A stretch of DNA of 64,000 nt from NCBI RefSeq assembly GCF_014384745.1, contig NZ_JACRSO010000001.1:947581-1011580 (forward strand), in the 5' to 3' direction. The notes below the pieces were generated by a model, which was not told the DNA's origin, did not search any database, and saw only the letters and a list, made by a program, of their open reading frames with translations. Position numbers and translations under genes: made by a program. This document shows positions 7,469 to 16,624 of the stretch, in pieces. This DNA is from Luoshenia tenuis. GTDB lineage: Bacteria; Bacillota; Clostridia; Christensenellales; GCA-900066905. The number at the start of each line of letters is the position of its first letter. Position 1 is the stretch's first letter.

Positions 7469-8650
7469 TCACAGCTTTTCATGCAGCGCGCGGATGCGCG
7501 CCATGGCCTCTTTCGTGGCTTCCCGCTCTCCAAAAGCCGTTAAGCGGAAAAAGCCCGCGCCGTTTTTCCCAAAGCCCTCACCCGGAGTCCCTACCACACC
7601 GGCCTGCTTAAGCAGCAGATCGAAATACTGCCAGGAGTCCATGCCGCCCGGGCACTTCATGAAGATATAGGGCGAGCTCTCCCCGCCGGTGAACCATACG
7701 CCCATCTCCCGCAGCGCCTGCGCCATGATGCGCGCGTTCTCCCGGTAATAGCCCAGGTTTTCCTCAATCTGTCTTAATCCCTCAGGCGTGAATACCGCCG
7801 CGGCCGCCCGTTGCACGATGTAGGGCACGCCGTTAAATTTGGTGGTCTGGCGCCGCAGCCACATGGCGTTCAGCCTGCCGCCGCAAAGCGCCAGCGGCAC
7901 CACCGTATAGCCGCAGCGCAGCCCGGTGAAGCCCGCCGTCTTGGAGAGCGAGCAAAACTCGATGGCGCATTGCTTGGCCCCTTCGATCTCGTAAATGCTG
8001 CGGGGCAGCGATTCATCCTGAATAAAGGCCTCGTATGCCGCATCGTACAGGATCACCGCGCCAACCGCTCTTGCATAAGCCACCCAGGCGCCCAGCTGCT
8101 CCCGGTTGTAGGCCGCGCCCGTGGGATTATTGGGCGAGCAAAGGTAAATAATGTCCGCCTCAACCTCTTGCGGCGGCGGAGGTAAAAACCCATTTTGTTC
8201 CGTCGCATCGCAGTATAAAATCTTTCGCCCGGCCATCACATTGGTATCCACATAAACCGGATATACAGGGTCGGGCACCAGCACGGTATTGTCCCTGTCG
8301 AACAAGTCCAGGATATTGCCCAGGTCGCTCTTGGCGCCGTCGGAGATGAATACCTCGCCCGCCTCCAGCACCACGCCCTTTTGTACGTAATAGCCCCGGA
8401 TGCCCTCCCGCAGGAAGTCATACCCCTGCTCCGGCCCATAGCCGTGGAAGGTCTCCTTGTTGCCCATCTCATCCACCGCCGCGTGCAGCGCATCTGTCAC
8501 GGCAGGGCAAAGCGGCAGGGTAACGTCCCCGATCCCCAGGCGGATGATCTTTTGCTCGGGATGCTCCGCGCTCTGCTGGGCCACCTTTTTGGCGATGGTC
8601 GAAAACAGATAGCTGTCCTCCAGGTCCTGATAATGGGTATTAATCCGCAT
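7469..8650 (-). CDS. dapL: LL-diaminopimelate aminotransferase
   Basis: A 393-residue PLP enzyme that converts tetrahydrodipicolinate plus glutamate directly to LL-diaminopimelate, the short route to lysine and peptidoglycan. It begins MRINTHYQDLEDSYLFSTIA and keeps the fold-type I residues, including SLSKTAGFTGLRCGY with the PLP-binding lysine and SPNNPTG. The start at 8650 is supported by GGAGGGATGCAGG and the usual family N-terminus; an upstream in-frame start at 8704 lies within nadE. It overlaps nadE by 11 bases. Together with the dapF domain fused to carB, it supplies meso-diaminopimelate from the same transcript. Confidence 0.92.
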   Translation of the reverse strand: MRINTHYQDLEDSYLFSTIAKKVAQQSAEHPEQKIIRLGIGDVTLPLCPAVTDALHAAVDEMGNKETFHGYGPEQGYDFLREGIRGYYVQKGVVLEAGEVFISDGAKSDLGNILDLFDRDNTVLVPDPVYPVYVDTNVMAGRKILYCDATEQNGFLPPPPQEVEADIIYLCSPNNPTGAAYNREQLGAWVAYARAVGAVILYDAAYEAFIQDESLPRSIYEIEGAKQCAIEFCSLSKTAGFTGLRCGYTVVPLALCGGRLNAMWLRRQTTKFNGVPYIVQRAAAAVFTPEGLRQIEENLGYYRENARIMAQALREMGVWFTGGESSPYIFMKCPGGMDSWQYFDLLLKQAGVVGTPGEGFGKNGAGFFRLTAFGEREATKEAMARIRALHEKL

Positions 8651-9386
8651 CCTGCATCCCTCCAAATGTCGCGGGCATGCGCAGCTTATGCAGGCTGCGC
8701 GCATGCGCGCGGGTGATCTTTTCTACATCCTGCGGCTCTCCCTGGCCCGAAAGGATGTACCGGTCAATAGCGGCATAGGTCATACCCATCTCGCCTTCGT
8801 CGGTCTGCCCTTCAAACAGCCCTGCAGAGGGCGCCTTTTGAATGATATTCTCCGGCGCGCCCAAAAAGGCCAAAAATTCATAGACCTCGCCCACCGTTAA
8901 ATCCGCTATGGGGTTAAAATCGCACCCGCCGTCGCCCCACTTGGTAAAGTAGCCCACGTACCGCTCCGAGCGGTTGCCCGTGCCGGCCACCAGGGCGCCC
9001 CGGCTTTGGGCGATGGCGTACAGCGTCGCCATCCGCAGCCTGGGGGCGATATTGGCGCTGGCCGCATCGCTCACCGTGCCCACCGGGGCTATCGCATCGG
9101 TCAGCGCGGTCTTAACATCGCTCAAATCCACCGTAGTGGTCTCAATGCCGAACTGCCGGGCCACGGCCAGGCCATCTTGCATGTCCTCGCCAAAATTTCG
9201 TTTCGACTGGCAGGGCATCATCACGCCCAGCACGTCATCACAGGCCTTTTTGCACAGGATGCCCACCAGCGCGCTGTCCTTGCCGCCGCTGTTGCCAAAT
9301 ACGATGCCCCTGGCCCCGCTATCGCGCAGCTGGCTTTGAATAAAGGCCACCCGCGCTTCCAGCTCTTTTGCATAGTCTCTCGCCAT
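8640..9386 (-). CDS. nadE: NAD+ synthetase, ammonia-dependent
   Basis: A 248-residue enzyme that amidates nicotinic acid adenine dinucleotide to NAD+. The PP-loop ATP motif GNSGGKDSALVG is at about residues 31-42, with downstream TGNRSERYVGYFTKWGDGG, which matches the NadE active-site region. It lacks the N-terminal glutaminase domain of long NadE proteins, so it should use free ammonia. It stands 24 bases after carB-dapF and overlaps dapL at its 3' end, which indicates translational coupling in the nitrogen operon. Confidence 0.92.
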   Translation of the reverse strand: MARDYAKELEARVAFIQSQLRDSGARGIVFGNSGGKDSALVGILCKKACDDVLGVMMPCQSKRNFGEDMQDGLAVARQFGIETTTVDLSDVKTALTDAIAPVGTVSDAASANIAPRLRMATLYAIAQSRGALVAGTGNRSERYVGYFTKWGDGGCDFNPIADLTVGEVYEFLAFLGAPENIIQKAPSAGLFEGQTDEGEMGMTYAAIDRYILSGQGEPQDVEKITRAHARSLHKLRMPATFGGMQDAD

Positions 9387-9410
9387 GTTCTTTACTCCAA
9401 ACTTCTCTCG

Positions 9411-12400
9411 CTAAATCTCGACCACGCCGTCGAAGATCTTGACGCAGTCCCCGCACAGGTAGACGGCCTCGTCGGTATAGGTCACCAGCAGCCGCCCGCC
9501 GTTTACCCGTACGGCGATCTCCTCGCCCTTGGGGCAATAGCCGTTGCGCGCAGCCGCAACCACAGCCGCGCAGGCCCCGGTGCCGCAGGCCATGGTTTCG
9601 CCGCTGCCCCGCTCCCATACCCGCATCTTCAGGTTATGGCTATCGATCACCTGCACAAATTCGGTATTTACCCGCTCCGGGAAGGCCTCGTCAAACTCGA
9701 AGGCCGGCCCAACGGTATCGATATCAAAGGTATTGAGGTTATCCATAAACACCACCGCGTGGGGGTTGCCCATCGATACGCAGGTAACGTTATACTGCCT
9801 GCCCTCGATGGTCATGGGCTGGTTGATCATCTCCTGGCCGTCAAAGCGCACCGGCACTTTTTCGCAGGCCGTCTCCGCCTTGCCCATGTTGACCCGCACC
9901 GAGGCCACCTCGCCATTTTGTACCCAAAGCGTCAGCTCCCGGATGCCGCTCAAGGTCTCAATGGTCATGACCTCGCGGGGAACGATGCCCTCCTCGTACA
10001 AAATCTTACCCACGCAGCGGATGGCGTTGCCGCACATGCGTCCCTCGCTGCCATCCCGGTTGAACATGCGCATTTTGGCGTCCGCCACCTTGGACGGGCA
10101 GATCAGGATGATGCCATCCCCGCCAATGCCGTAATGCCGGTCTGAGAGGATCACGCTCAGGGATTCCGGGCTGACCGGTTCATTTTCCAGGCAGTTGAAG
10201 TAGATATAATCATTCCCGCAGCCCTGCATTTTGATAAAGGGCTGTTTGAGCCGCTTTTTGCGCATATTGTTGATATCCACAAGCTCGGTGGAATAGGGGG
10301 AGTAGCGGCTGCGCAGGCTGTCCGCCAGGGCGTTGGCCGTATCCAAACTGGTCAGGCAGGGGATCGCCAGCTCGATGGCCTTGCGGCGGATCTTCACACT
10401 GTCCCGGCTGGGCAAGCGCCCCTTGGTGGAGGTGGACAGGATGTACTTGACCTTGCCGCTCTCCAGCAGCGTCTGGATATTATCGTCTGCCTCGTGGATC
10501 TTCTTCACGGCCGTCACCTTCATACCCGCGCGGCGCAGCCACTCGGCCGTGCCCTCGGTGGCATACAGCTGGAAGCCCAGGTCCGCAAATTTGCGGGCGA
10601 TATCCATCGCCTCGGCCTTATCGCTGTTGCGCACGGTGATCAATACGCCGCCGTTTTTCTCCATCTTAAAGCCGGCGGCAATCAGCCCTTTGTAGAGCGC
10701 CTCCTCCAGCGTCTTGCCGATACCCAGCACCTCGCCGGTGGATTTCATCTCCGGCCCCAGGTGCACGTCCAGATCCTGCAGCTTCTCAAAGGAGAATACC
10801 GGCACCTTTACCGCCACATAGGGCGGCGCCTTGTAAAGCCCGGTGCCATAGCCCATCTGCGCCAGGGTCTCGCCCAGCATGGCGCGGGTAGCCAGGTCCA
10901 CCATGGGCACGCCGGTCACCTTGCTGATGTAGGGGATGGTACGCGAGGCGCGGGGGTTGACCTCGATCACATAAATCTTGCCCTGGTAAACCACGTACTG
11001 GATATTGACCAGGCCGCGGGTGTTGAGCGCCAGCGCCAGCTCCCGGGTGTAGTCGATCAGCTGCCGGGTCATCCGCCCGCTTAAGTTCCATGCCGGATAG
11101 ACCGCGATGGAATCGCCCGAATGGATGCCCGCCCGCTCGATATGCTCCATGATGCCGGGGATCAGGATATCCTTGCCATCGCAGATGGCGTCTACCTCGA
11201 TCTCGATGCCCATCAGGTATTTATCGATCAGGATGGGGTTATCCTGCTTGTGCTGGAGGATGATCCCCATATATTCTTTAATGTCCTCATCGCTAAAGGC
11301 GATGATCATGTTCTGCCCGCCCAGTACATAGCTGGGCCGCATCAGCACCGGATACCCCAGGCGGTTAGCCGCCTCCAGCGCCTCTTCCGGCGTCATCACC
11401 GTAGAACCGCTGGGCCGGGCGATGCCGATGCGCTCCAACAGCTCGTCAAACCGCTCGCGGTCCTCCGCCATGTCGATGCTGTCCGCCGAGGTGCCCAGAA
11501 TCTTGACGCCGGCGGACTCCAGGAATTTGGTCAGCTTGATCGCCGTCTGCCCGCCAAAGGCCACCACCACCCCGTAGGGCTTCTCGGTGTGGATCACGCT
11601 CATCACGTCCTCAGGGGTGAGCGGCTCAAAGTACAGCCGGTCGGCCGTATCAAAGTCGGTAGAAACAGTCTCGGGGTTGTTATTGACGATGACCACCTCG
11701 TACCCGGCTTCCTTCAGCGCCCAAACGCAATGGACCGAGGCATAGTCAAACTCAATGCCCTGGCCGATGCGGATGGGGCCGGAGCCAAAGACGATCACCG
11801 TCTTTTTATCGCTCGGGTGCTGCTCGATAAACTGGGCCGCCTCGTTTACCTCGTCGTAGCAGCTGTAAAAGTACGGGGTCTCCGCCTCAAACTCCGCCGC
11901 GCAGGTATCCACCATCTTATAGCTGGCAAACAGCGGATGGGCGATCTCCTGACCGGAGAAGCGCCGGACCACCGCGTCCGGATAGCCCATATCCTTGGCC
12001 TTGTGGTAAAGCTCGTCGGTCAGCGGCTCGCTGGCGAGGCGCTGCTCCATCTTGGCGATGTTTTTGAGCTTGGCCAGGAACCAGTGGTTGATCTTGGTGA
12101 TATTGTAGATATCATCCATGCTCACGCCGCGCTTGATGGCCTCATACACCACAAACATGCGCTCATCATCGCACACGCTGAGCTTATCATATACTTCCTG
12201 ATCGCTCAGGGCCTTGAGCTTGGGCATATTCAGGGTATCCAGGCCGATCTCCGCGCCCCGCACCGCCTTCATCAGCGCCGCCTCAAAGCTGTGGCCGATG
12301 GCCATGACCTCGCCGGTGGCCTTCATCTGCGTGCCCAGGGTGCGCTTGGCGTAGACGAATTTATCAAAGGGCCATTTGGGGAATTTGACCACCACGTAGT

Positions 12401-13451
12401 CGATGGCCGGCTCAAAGCAGGCATAGGTCTTGCCGGTAACGGCGTTGAGGATCTCGTTAAACGTATAGCCGATGGCGATCTTGGTGGCCACCTTGGCAAT
12501 GGGATAGCCCGTGGCCTTGGAGGCCAGCGCCGAGGAGCGGGACACGCGGGGGTTGACCTCGATGACCGCGTACTCGTCGCTGTCCGGATGCAGGGCAAAC
12601 TGGCAGTTACACCCGCCCTCAACGCCCATGGCGGTAATGATGTTCAGCGCCGCGCTGCGCAGCATCTGGTATTCTTTATCGGCCAGCGTCAGCGCCGGGG
12701 CCACCACGATGCTGTCGCCGGTATGTACGCCCACCGGGTCAAAGTTCTCCATCGAACAGATCGTAATTACATTGCCCTGGCTGTCCCGCATCACTTCAAA
12801 CTCGATCTCTTTCCAGCCGGAGATGCACTTTTCCACCAGAATCTGCGTGATCGGGGACATGCGCAGCCCATTGGCCGCGATCTCCCGCAGCTCCTCTTCG
12901 TTATTGACGATGCCGCCGCCGCTGCCGCCCAGGGTAAAGGCCGGTCGGATGATCACCGGGTAGCCGATCTCGTTGGTAAATTCCACCGCCGCCTCTAGAT
13001 CCGTCACCACTTTGGAGGGGATGACCGGCTCGCCGATCTCGATCATGGCGTCCTTAAACATCTGGCGGTCCTCCGCCCGGTCGATGGTCTCCGGGTTCGC
13101 ACCCAAAAGCTTAACGCCATGTTCCTCCAAAAAGCCCTCTTTGGCCAACATCATGCTTAGGTTCAACCCCGTCTGTCCGCCCAGGGTGGAAAGCAGGCTG
13201 TCCGGTTTTTCTTTAATGATGATGCGCTTGAGGGTATCGGTCGTCAGCGGCTCGATATAGATCTTGTCCGCCATGGCGTTATCCGTCATGATCGTAGCCG
13301 GGTTGGAGTTGACCAGGATGACCTCCAGTCCATCCTCCTTCAGTGCCCGGCAGGCCTGGGTCCCGGCGTAGTCAAACTCCGCCGCCTGGCCGATGACGAT
13401 GGGGCCGGAGCCCACTACCAGTACGCGCTTGATATTCTTATCTCTAGGCAT
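9411..13451 (-). CDS. carB: fused carbamoyl-phosphate synthase large subunit and diaminopimelate epimerase
   Basis: One uninterrupted 1346-residue frame joins two enzymes. Residues 1-1069 are a full CarB: two ATP-grasp halves and a C-terminal regulatory domain ending ELVDINNMRKK. It makes carbamoyl phosphate from bicarbonate, ATP and the ammonia released by CarA. Residues 1070-1346 (bases 9411-10244) are a full DapF, starting QPFIKMQGCGNDYIYFN, with both catalytic cysteines (MCGNAIRC and ACGTGACA). DapF converts LL- to meso-diaminopimelate. There is no stop codon or ribosome site at the junction; an internal ATG at 10265 lacks one. The ATG at 13451 overlaps carA by 8 bases. The fusion unites pyrimidine/arginine and lysine/cell-wall steps and may be genuine or an assembly error. 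Confidence 0.93.
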   Translation of the reverse strand: MPRDKNIKRVLVVGSGPIVIGQAAEFDYAGTQACRALKEDGLEVILVNSNPATIMTDNAMADKIYIEPLTTDTLKRIIIKEKPDSLLSTLGGQTGLNLSMMLAKEGFLEEHGVKLLGANPETIDRAEDRQMFKDAMIEIGEPVIPSKVVTDLEAAVEFTNEIGYPVIIRPAFTLGGSGGGIVNNEEELREIAANGLRMSPITQILVEKCISGWKEIEFEVMRDSQGNVITICSMENFDPVGVHTGDSIVVAPALTLADKEYQMLRSAALNIITAMGVEGGCNCQFALHPDSDEYAVIEVNPRVSRSSALASKATGYPIAKVATKIAIGYTFNEILNAVTGKTYACFEPAIDYVVVKFPKWPFDKFVYAKRTLGTQMKATGEVMAIGHSFEAALMKAVRGAEIGLDTLNMPKLKALSDQEVYDKLSVCDDERMFVVYEAIKRGVSMDDIYNITKINHWFLAKLKNIAKMEQRLASEPLTDELYHKAKDMGYPDAVVRRFSGQEIAHPLFASYKMVDTCAAEFEAETPYFYSCYDEVNEAAQFIEQHPSDKKTVIVFGSGPIRIGQGIEFDYASVHCVWALKEAGYEVVIVNNNPETVSTDFDTADRLYFEPLTPEDVMSVIHTEKPYGVVVAFGGQTAIKLTKFLESAGVKILGTSADSIDMAEDRERFDELLERIGIARPSGSTVMTPEEALEAANRLGYPVLMRPSYVLGGQNMIIAFSDEDIKEYMGIILQHKQDNPILIDKYLMGIEIEVDAICDGKDILIPGIMEHIERAGIHSGDSIAVYPAWNLSGRMTRQLIDYTRELALALNTRGLVNIQYVVYQGKIYVIEVNPRASRTIPYISKVTGVPMVDLATRAMLGETLAQMGYGTGLYKAPPYVAVKVPVFSFEKLQDLDVHLGPEMKSTGEVLGIGKTLEEALYKGLIAAGFKMEKNGGVLITVRNSDKAEAMDIARKFADLGFQLYATEGTAEWLRRAGMKVTAVKKIHEADDNIQTLLESGKVKYILSTSTKGRLPSRDSVKIRRKAIELAIPCLTSLDTANALADSLRSRYSPYSTELVDINNMRKKRLKQPFIKMQGCGNDYIYFNCLENEPVSPESLSVILSDRHYGIGGDGIILICPSKVADAKMRMFNRDGSEGRMCGNAIRCVGKILYEEGIVPREVMTIETLSGIRELTLWVQNGEVASVRVNMGKAETACEKVPVRFDGQEMINQPMTIEGRQYNVTCVSMGNPHAVVFMDNLNTFDIDTVGPAFEFDEAFPERVNTEFVQVIDSHNLKMRVWERGSGETMACGTGACAAVVAAARNGYCPKGEEIAVRVNGGRLLVTYTDEAVYLCGDCVKIFDGVVEI

Positions 13452-14529
13452 GCTTATTCTCCTCCATCATCCCGATAAACTGGTCGAACAGGTAAGCCGT
13501 ATCGTGCGGGCCTGCGCAGGCTTCCGGGTGGAACTGCACCGAGAATGCCGGCACATCGTCATAGGCCACGCCCTCGCAGGTGCCGTCGTTGGCATTTTCA
13601 AAGAAAACGTGGGCTGTTTGGGGCAGCGATTCGCTCACCACCGCATAGCCGTGGTTCTGGCTGGAGATAAATACCCGCCCGCTGCTGAGATCCTTCACCG
13701 GCTGGTTGGCCCCCCGGTGCCCGTACTTAAGCCGCATGGTCTTGGCTCCCTGGCTCAAGGCCAGCAGCTGGTGCCCCATGCAGATGCCAAAGGTGGGCAC
13801 GCGCGCGGCTACGACCTTGGCGATCTCCTGGGCCACATCCATGTTATCCGCCGGGTCTCCCGGGCCGTTGGTCAGCATCACCCCATCGGGGTTCAGGGCC
13901 AGCACTTCCTCCGCAGTAGTATTATACGGCACGGTGATCACATCGCACCCGCGTTTGAGCAACTCCCGGCTGATGTTCATCTTGGCCCCCAGGTCCCATA
14001 GCACCACCTTGTGCGTGCTGTTTTCCGCCTTTTCCTCAAACACCGCCTTGCAGCTGGTGTTGGGCACGGCGTCCTGCACCCGGTAAGCCTTGATCTCCTG
14101 CAGGTCCTGCTCCATATGATCCAGCGTGCGGACGATCTTGCCGTTCATTACCCCGTGGTCACGGATGATCTTGGTCAGCTCCCGGGTATCGATCCCGCAA
14201 AGGCCGATGATGTTCTGCTCTTTTAAAAAATTGTCGAGCACGTCGGCGCACCGGTAATTACTCGGCTCTTCGCACCATTCGCGCACGACATATGCTCTAA
14301 GATAGGTTTGGTCTTTTTCAAAATCCTCTGGAATCACGCCATAATTCCCGATGAGCGGAAACGTCTGAACGATGATTTGCCCATAATAACTAGGATCGGT
14401 CAGGGTCTCCAAATATCCGGTCATTCCCGTGGAGAAAACTACCTCTCCTGTCACTTCGCCTTCGGCGCCAAAGCCCTTCCCCTTGAAAACGCGCCCGTTC
14501 TCAAGGACGAGATACAATGTCTGCTCCAA
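13444..14529 (-). CDS. carA: carbamoyl-phosphate synthase small subunit
   Basis: A 361-residue glutaminase subunit that hydrolyses glutamine and passes ammonia to CarB. The N-terminal CPSase domain (GRVFKGKGFGAEGEVTGEVV) is followed by a class I amidotransferase with the nucleophile in FGICMGHQLLAL and the His/Glu pair in VQFHPEACAGP. It appears to start with TTG at 14529, preceded by GAAAGGAGAAAG. Its end overlaps the carB start, so the two subunits are translationally coupled. It lies 31 bases after the ANTAR gene; no separate pyrimidine attenuator is visible, so it is probably expressed from the glnA promoter. Confidence 0.94.
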   Translation of the reverse strand: MEQTLYLVLENGRVFKGKGFGAEGEVTGEVVFSTGMTGYLETLTDPSYYGQIIVQTFPLIGNYGVIPEDFEKDQTYLRAYVVREWCEEPSNYRCADVLDNFLKEQNIIGLCGIDTRELTKIIRDHGVMNGKIVRTLDHMEQDLQEIKAYRVQDAVPNTSCKAVFEEKAENSTHKVVLWDLGAKMNISRELLKRGCDVITVPYNTTAEEVLALNPDGVMLTNGPGDPADNMDVAQEIAKVVAARVPTFGICMGHQLLALSQGAKTMRLKYGHRGANQPVKDLSSGRVFISSQNHGYAVVSESLPQTAHVFFENANDGTCEGVAYDDVPAFSVQFHPEACAGPHDTAYLFDQFIGMMEENKHA

Positions 14530-14560
14530 AACGCTTTCTCCTTTCTATGCCTTAACCAGG

Positions 14561-15130
14561 CTAACTTTCATAGGTATTGAGAATCCGCTGCGCGACTTCC
14601 CGCCGCGTCAGCCGCAAATCCATGGCCTGTTTTTCTATATATCGGTGGGCCTGCGCCTCGGTCATGCCCAGGTATTGAATAAGCGCGCACTTGGCCCGGT
14701 CCGCCAGTTTGATATCCTCTATCTTCCTTTTCAGCTTGCTGTTCTCGCTGCGCAGGCCCAACATCCGCCTGCGGGTGGCCTCCACCAACTTGACCGATTG
14801 AAAGAACAACTGGGCGCTGATGGGTTTGGGTACCACGAACACGCCGCTTTCCTCAACCTTGGACGAGATCTCGTCCGCCGCCTCCGCTTTCACGATCAGC
14901 AGCACGCCGCTCCCAGCGCCGCCGGCTACGCTCATGGCTAGCTCGTGGCCATACTCGTCCCCCAGCGGGGCGTTGATCACCACGAGGTCGTACTCGTTTT
15001 CGATGAGCAGCCGCCTGGCCTCGCTCCCCGACCTGGCTACGGCGATCTGGGCACAGCCGCTTGATTGCAGCACTTTCTGGATAAAGGCGGTACCCTTACT
15101 GGTTCCGGATACGATTAAGCCACTGTCCAC
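14561..15130 (-). CDS. ANTAR-domain response regulator-like RNA-binding protein
   Basis: A 189-residue protein with an N-terminal receiver-like domain (about 1-115), a short coiled segment and a C-terminal ANTAR domain (about 130-185, LRSENSKLKRKIEDIKLADR, then ALIQYLGMTEAQAHRYIEKQ). ANTAR proteins bind paired hairpins in leader RNA and prevent transcription termination. The receiver seems degenerate: the usual phospho-acceptor Asp is Asn (DLVVINAPLGDEYG), and the N-terminal acidic pair is missing. The start is GTG. Placed between glnA and carA, it matches the common clostridial glnA-ANTAR pair and probably tunes nitrogen assimilation without phosphorylation. Confidence 0.85.
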   Translation of the reverse strand: MDSGLIVSGTSKGTAFIQKVLQSSGCAQIAVARSGSEARRLLIENEYDLVVINAPLGDEYGHELAMSVAGGAGSGVLLIVKAEAADEISSKVEESGVFVVPKPISAQLFFQSVKLVEATRRRMLGLRSENSKLKRKIEDIKLADRAKCALIQYLGMTEAQAHRYIEKQAMDLRLTRREVAQRILNTYES

Positions 15131-15163
15131 AGACTCACCGTCCTTTCGCCCAGTAATCCAGCC

Positions 15164-16480
15164 TTAAATGCTGAGAAAGTAGAGCTCGCGCTCCATCGCC
15201 GCCCGATCTTCTGCCTGCGCAACGCGGTGCGCCTGGGCGGACTTAAATTCCAGGTACTTGTCCACCACCGTCTGCGGCAAGACCCGGCGCACAAATTCAC
15301 TGCCTCCGGCCAAAGCCAGCGCCTCTTCCAGGGTTGCGGGCAGCTTGGGCAAGCCCTCCACCCGCGCGCCCGGCGCATAGGGGTCAAAATCCATCGCGGG
15401 GCCCAGCTGTTTTCCCTGCGCAATCCCCTCCATGCCCGCCTCAAGCAGCAGTGTGTAGGCCAGGTATGGGTTGCACGCAGGGTCGGGCGAGCGCACCTCC
15501 ATGCGGCTGTGCTCGCCCGAGCTCGTAGCCGGAATGCGAACCAGCTGCGCCCGGTTCATGCGCGACCAGGCGATAAACCTTGGCGCCTCAAAGGCGCCAA
15601 ACCGCGCATAAGAGTTGGTAAGCGGGTTCAAAAATGCGGTGATCTCCGCCGCCCGGTCCAGCACACCCGCGATAAAGCTGGCCGCCACGCTTCCTTCCTC
15701 TTCTAGGTTCTGAAAGAGATTCTCTCCATCCCTGCTTAACGAAATATTGATGTGCAGCCCGCTGCCGCTCTGGTCGGCAAAAGGCTTGGGTAAAAAGGAG
15801 GCAAAAAGCCCGTTGCGCAGGCTGATCGCCTTGACCACGGATTTGAACGTGATCAGATCGTCCGCCGCAGTGCACGCATCGCCGTAATGGAAGTCGATCT
15901 CATTTTGCCCGGGGCCCTGCTCGTGGTGCGAGCTTTCGGGCCGCAGCCCCATCTCCTCCAAGGTCAGGCAGATTTCCCGGCGCACGTTTTCCCCCTTGTC
16001 CAGCGGCGAGATATCGAAATACCCGCCTTTATCGTGAGGCACCAAGACCGGCTCGCCATCCTCATTCAGCTGGAAGAGGTAAAATTCGCACTCCGCGCCG
16101 ATCCGGCAGGTATAGCCCATATCGGCGCACCGCTGCACCGCATTTTTGAGGATAAACCGCCCATCCCCTTCAAAGGGCCGGCCATCCGGATAGCGAATGT
16201 TGCAAAAAAAGCGCGCTACCCGCCCCTGCATCGGCCGCCACGGTAGGATGGATAGCGTGCCCGGGTCCGGCTGCAAAAACAGATCCGACCGTTCTACGCC
16301 CATAAACCCGCGGATCGCCGAGGCGTCAAAGGAAATGCCGTGTTGAAAAGCCCGTTCCAGCTCATCCGGCATGATGGAGATGTTTTTTTGCATGCCAAAG
16401 CTATCGCAAAAGGCCAACCGGATAAACTTGATGTCGTTTTCCTCCACAAAAGCCAGTATTTCCCTTACCGTTTCGTTCAC
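15164..16480 (-). CDS. glnA: type I glutamine synthetase
   Basis: A 438-residue enzyme that joins ammonia and glutamate with ATP. It shows the class I signatures: the N-terminal beta-grasp with DASAIRGF, the metal/ATP-site region GAECEFYLF and EVRSPDPACNPY near the C-terminus. Its length fits the GSI-alpha group of Firmicutes, which is regulated by feedback and partner proteins rather than adenylylation. It starts with GTG at 16480 behind AAAAGGAGGCGAG. It leads the operon glnA, ANTAR gene, carA, carB-dapF, nadE, dapL, whose products either consume glutamine or ammonia or make diaminopimelate. Confidence 0.94.
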   Translation of the reverse strand: MNETVREILAFVEENDIKFIRLAFCDSFGMQKNISIMPDELERAFQHGISFDASAIRGFMGVERSDLFLQPDPGTLSILPWRPMQGRVARFFCNIRYPDGRPFEGDGRFILKNAVQRCADMGYTCRIGAECEFYLFQLNEDGEPVLVPHDKGGYFDISPLDKGENVRREICLTLEEMGLRPESSHHEQGPGQNEIDFHYGDACTAADDLITFKSVVKAISLRNGLFASFLPKPFADQSGSGLHINISLSRDGENLFQNLEEEGSVAASFIAGVLDRAAEITAFLNPLTNSYARFGAFEAPRFIAWSRMNRAQLVRIPATSSGEHSRMEVRSPDPACNPYLAYTLLLEAGMEGIAQGKQLGPAMDFDPYAPGARVEGLPKLPATLEEALALAGGSEFVRRVLPQTVVDKYLEFKSAQAHRVAQAEDRAAMERELYFLSI

Positions 16481-16544
16481 CAGTCTCGCCTCCTTTTAGG
16501 CCCTGGACCCGCCAAGCTCCGCGCTTTTAAAGTCCACCAAACCT

Positions 16545-16550
16545 ATTATA
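16545..16550 (-). promoter_or_regulatory. candidate -10 element upstream of glnA
   Basis: TATAAT on the minus strand, 65 bases before the glnA start codon. No good -35 is seen at 17 bases, so the promoter may need an activator. The leader after it contains a possible GGAC/GTCC stem but not an obvious ANTAR double hairpin. Confidence 0.4.
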
Positions 16551-16562
16551 TTATTTTACCAT

Positions 16563-16599
16563 ATACGGGCGCCGCGCCACAATGGCCCAGTGCCCGTAT
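16563..16599 (-). terminator. possible terminator after purA
   Basis: The inverted repeat ATACGGGC ... GCCCGTAT is followed on the minus strand by ATGGTAAAATAAT, a weak U-tract. It lies 26 bases after the purA stop, between purA and glnA. Confidence 0.4.
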
Positions 16600-16624
16600 T
16601 TGCATATACCCCTGGTCGATTTGA

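Noticed and set aside
9006..12998. Long plus-strand open frames (379 and 625 codons) opposite nadE and carB-dapF
   Set aside because: They are antisense shadows of conserved genes in GC-rich DNA, have no ribosome sites and show no recognisable protein motifs.
16481..16624. ANTAR-type double hairpin in the glnA leader
   Set aside because: No pair of short hairpins with six-base loops could be drawn; only a loose GGAC/GTCC stem is present.
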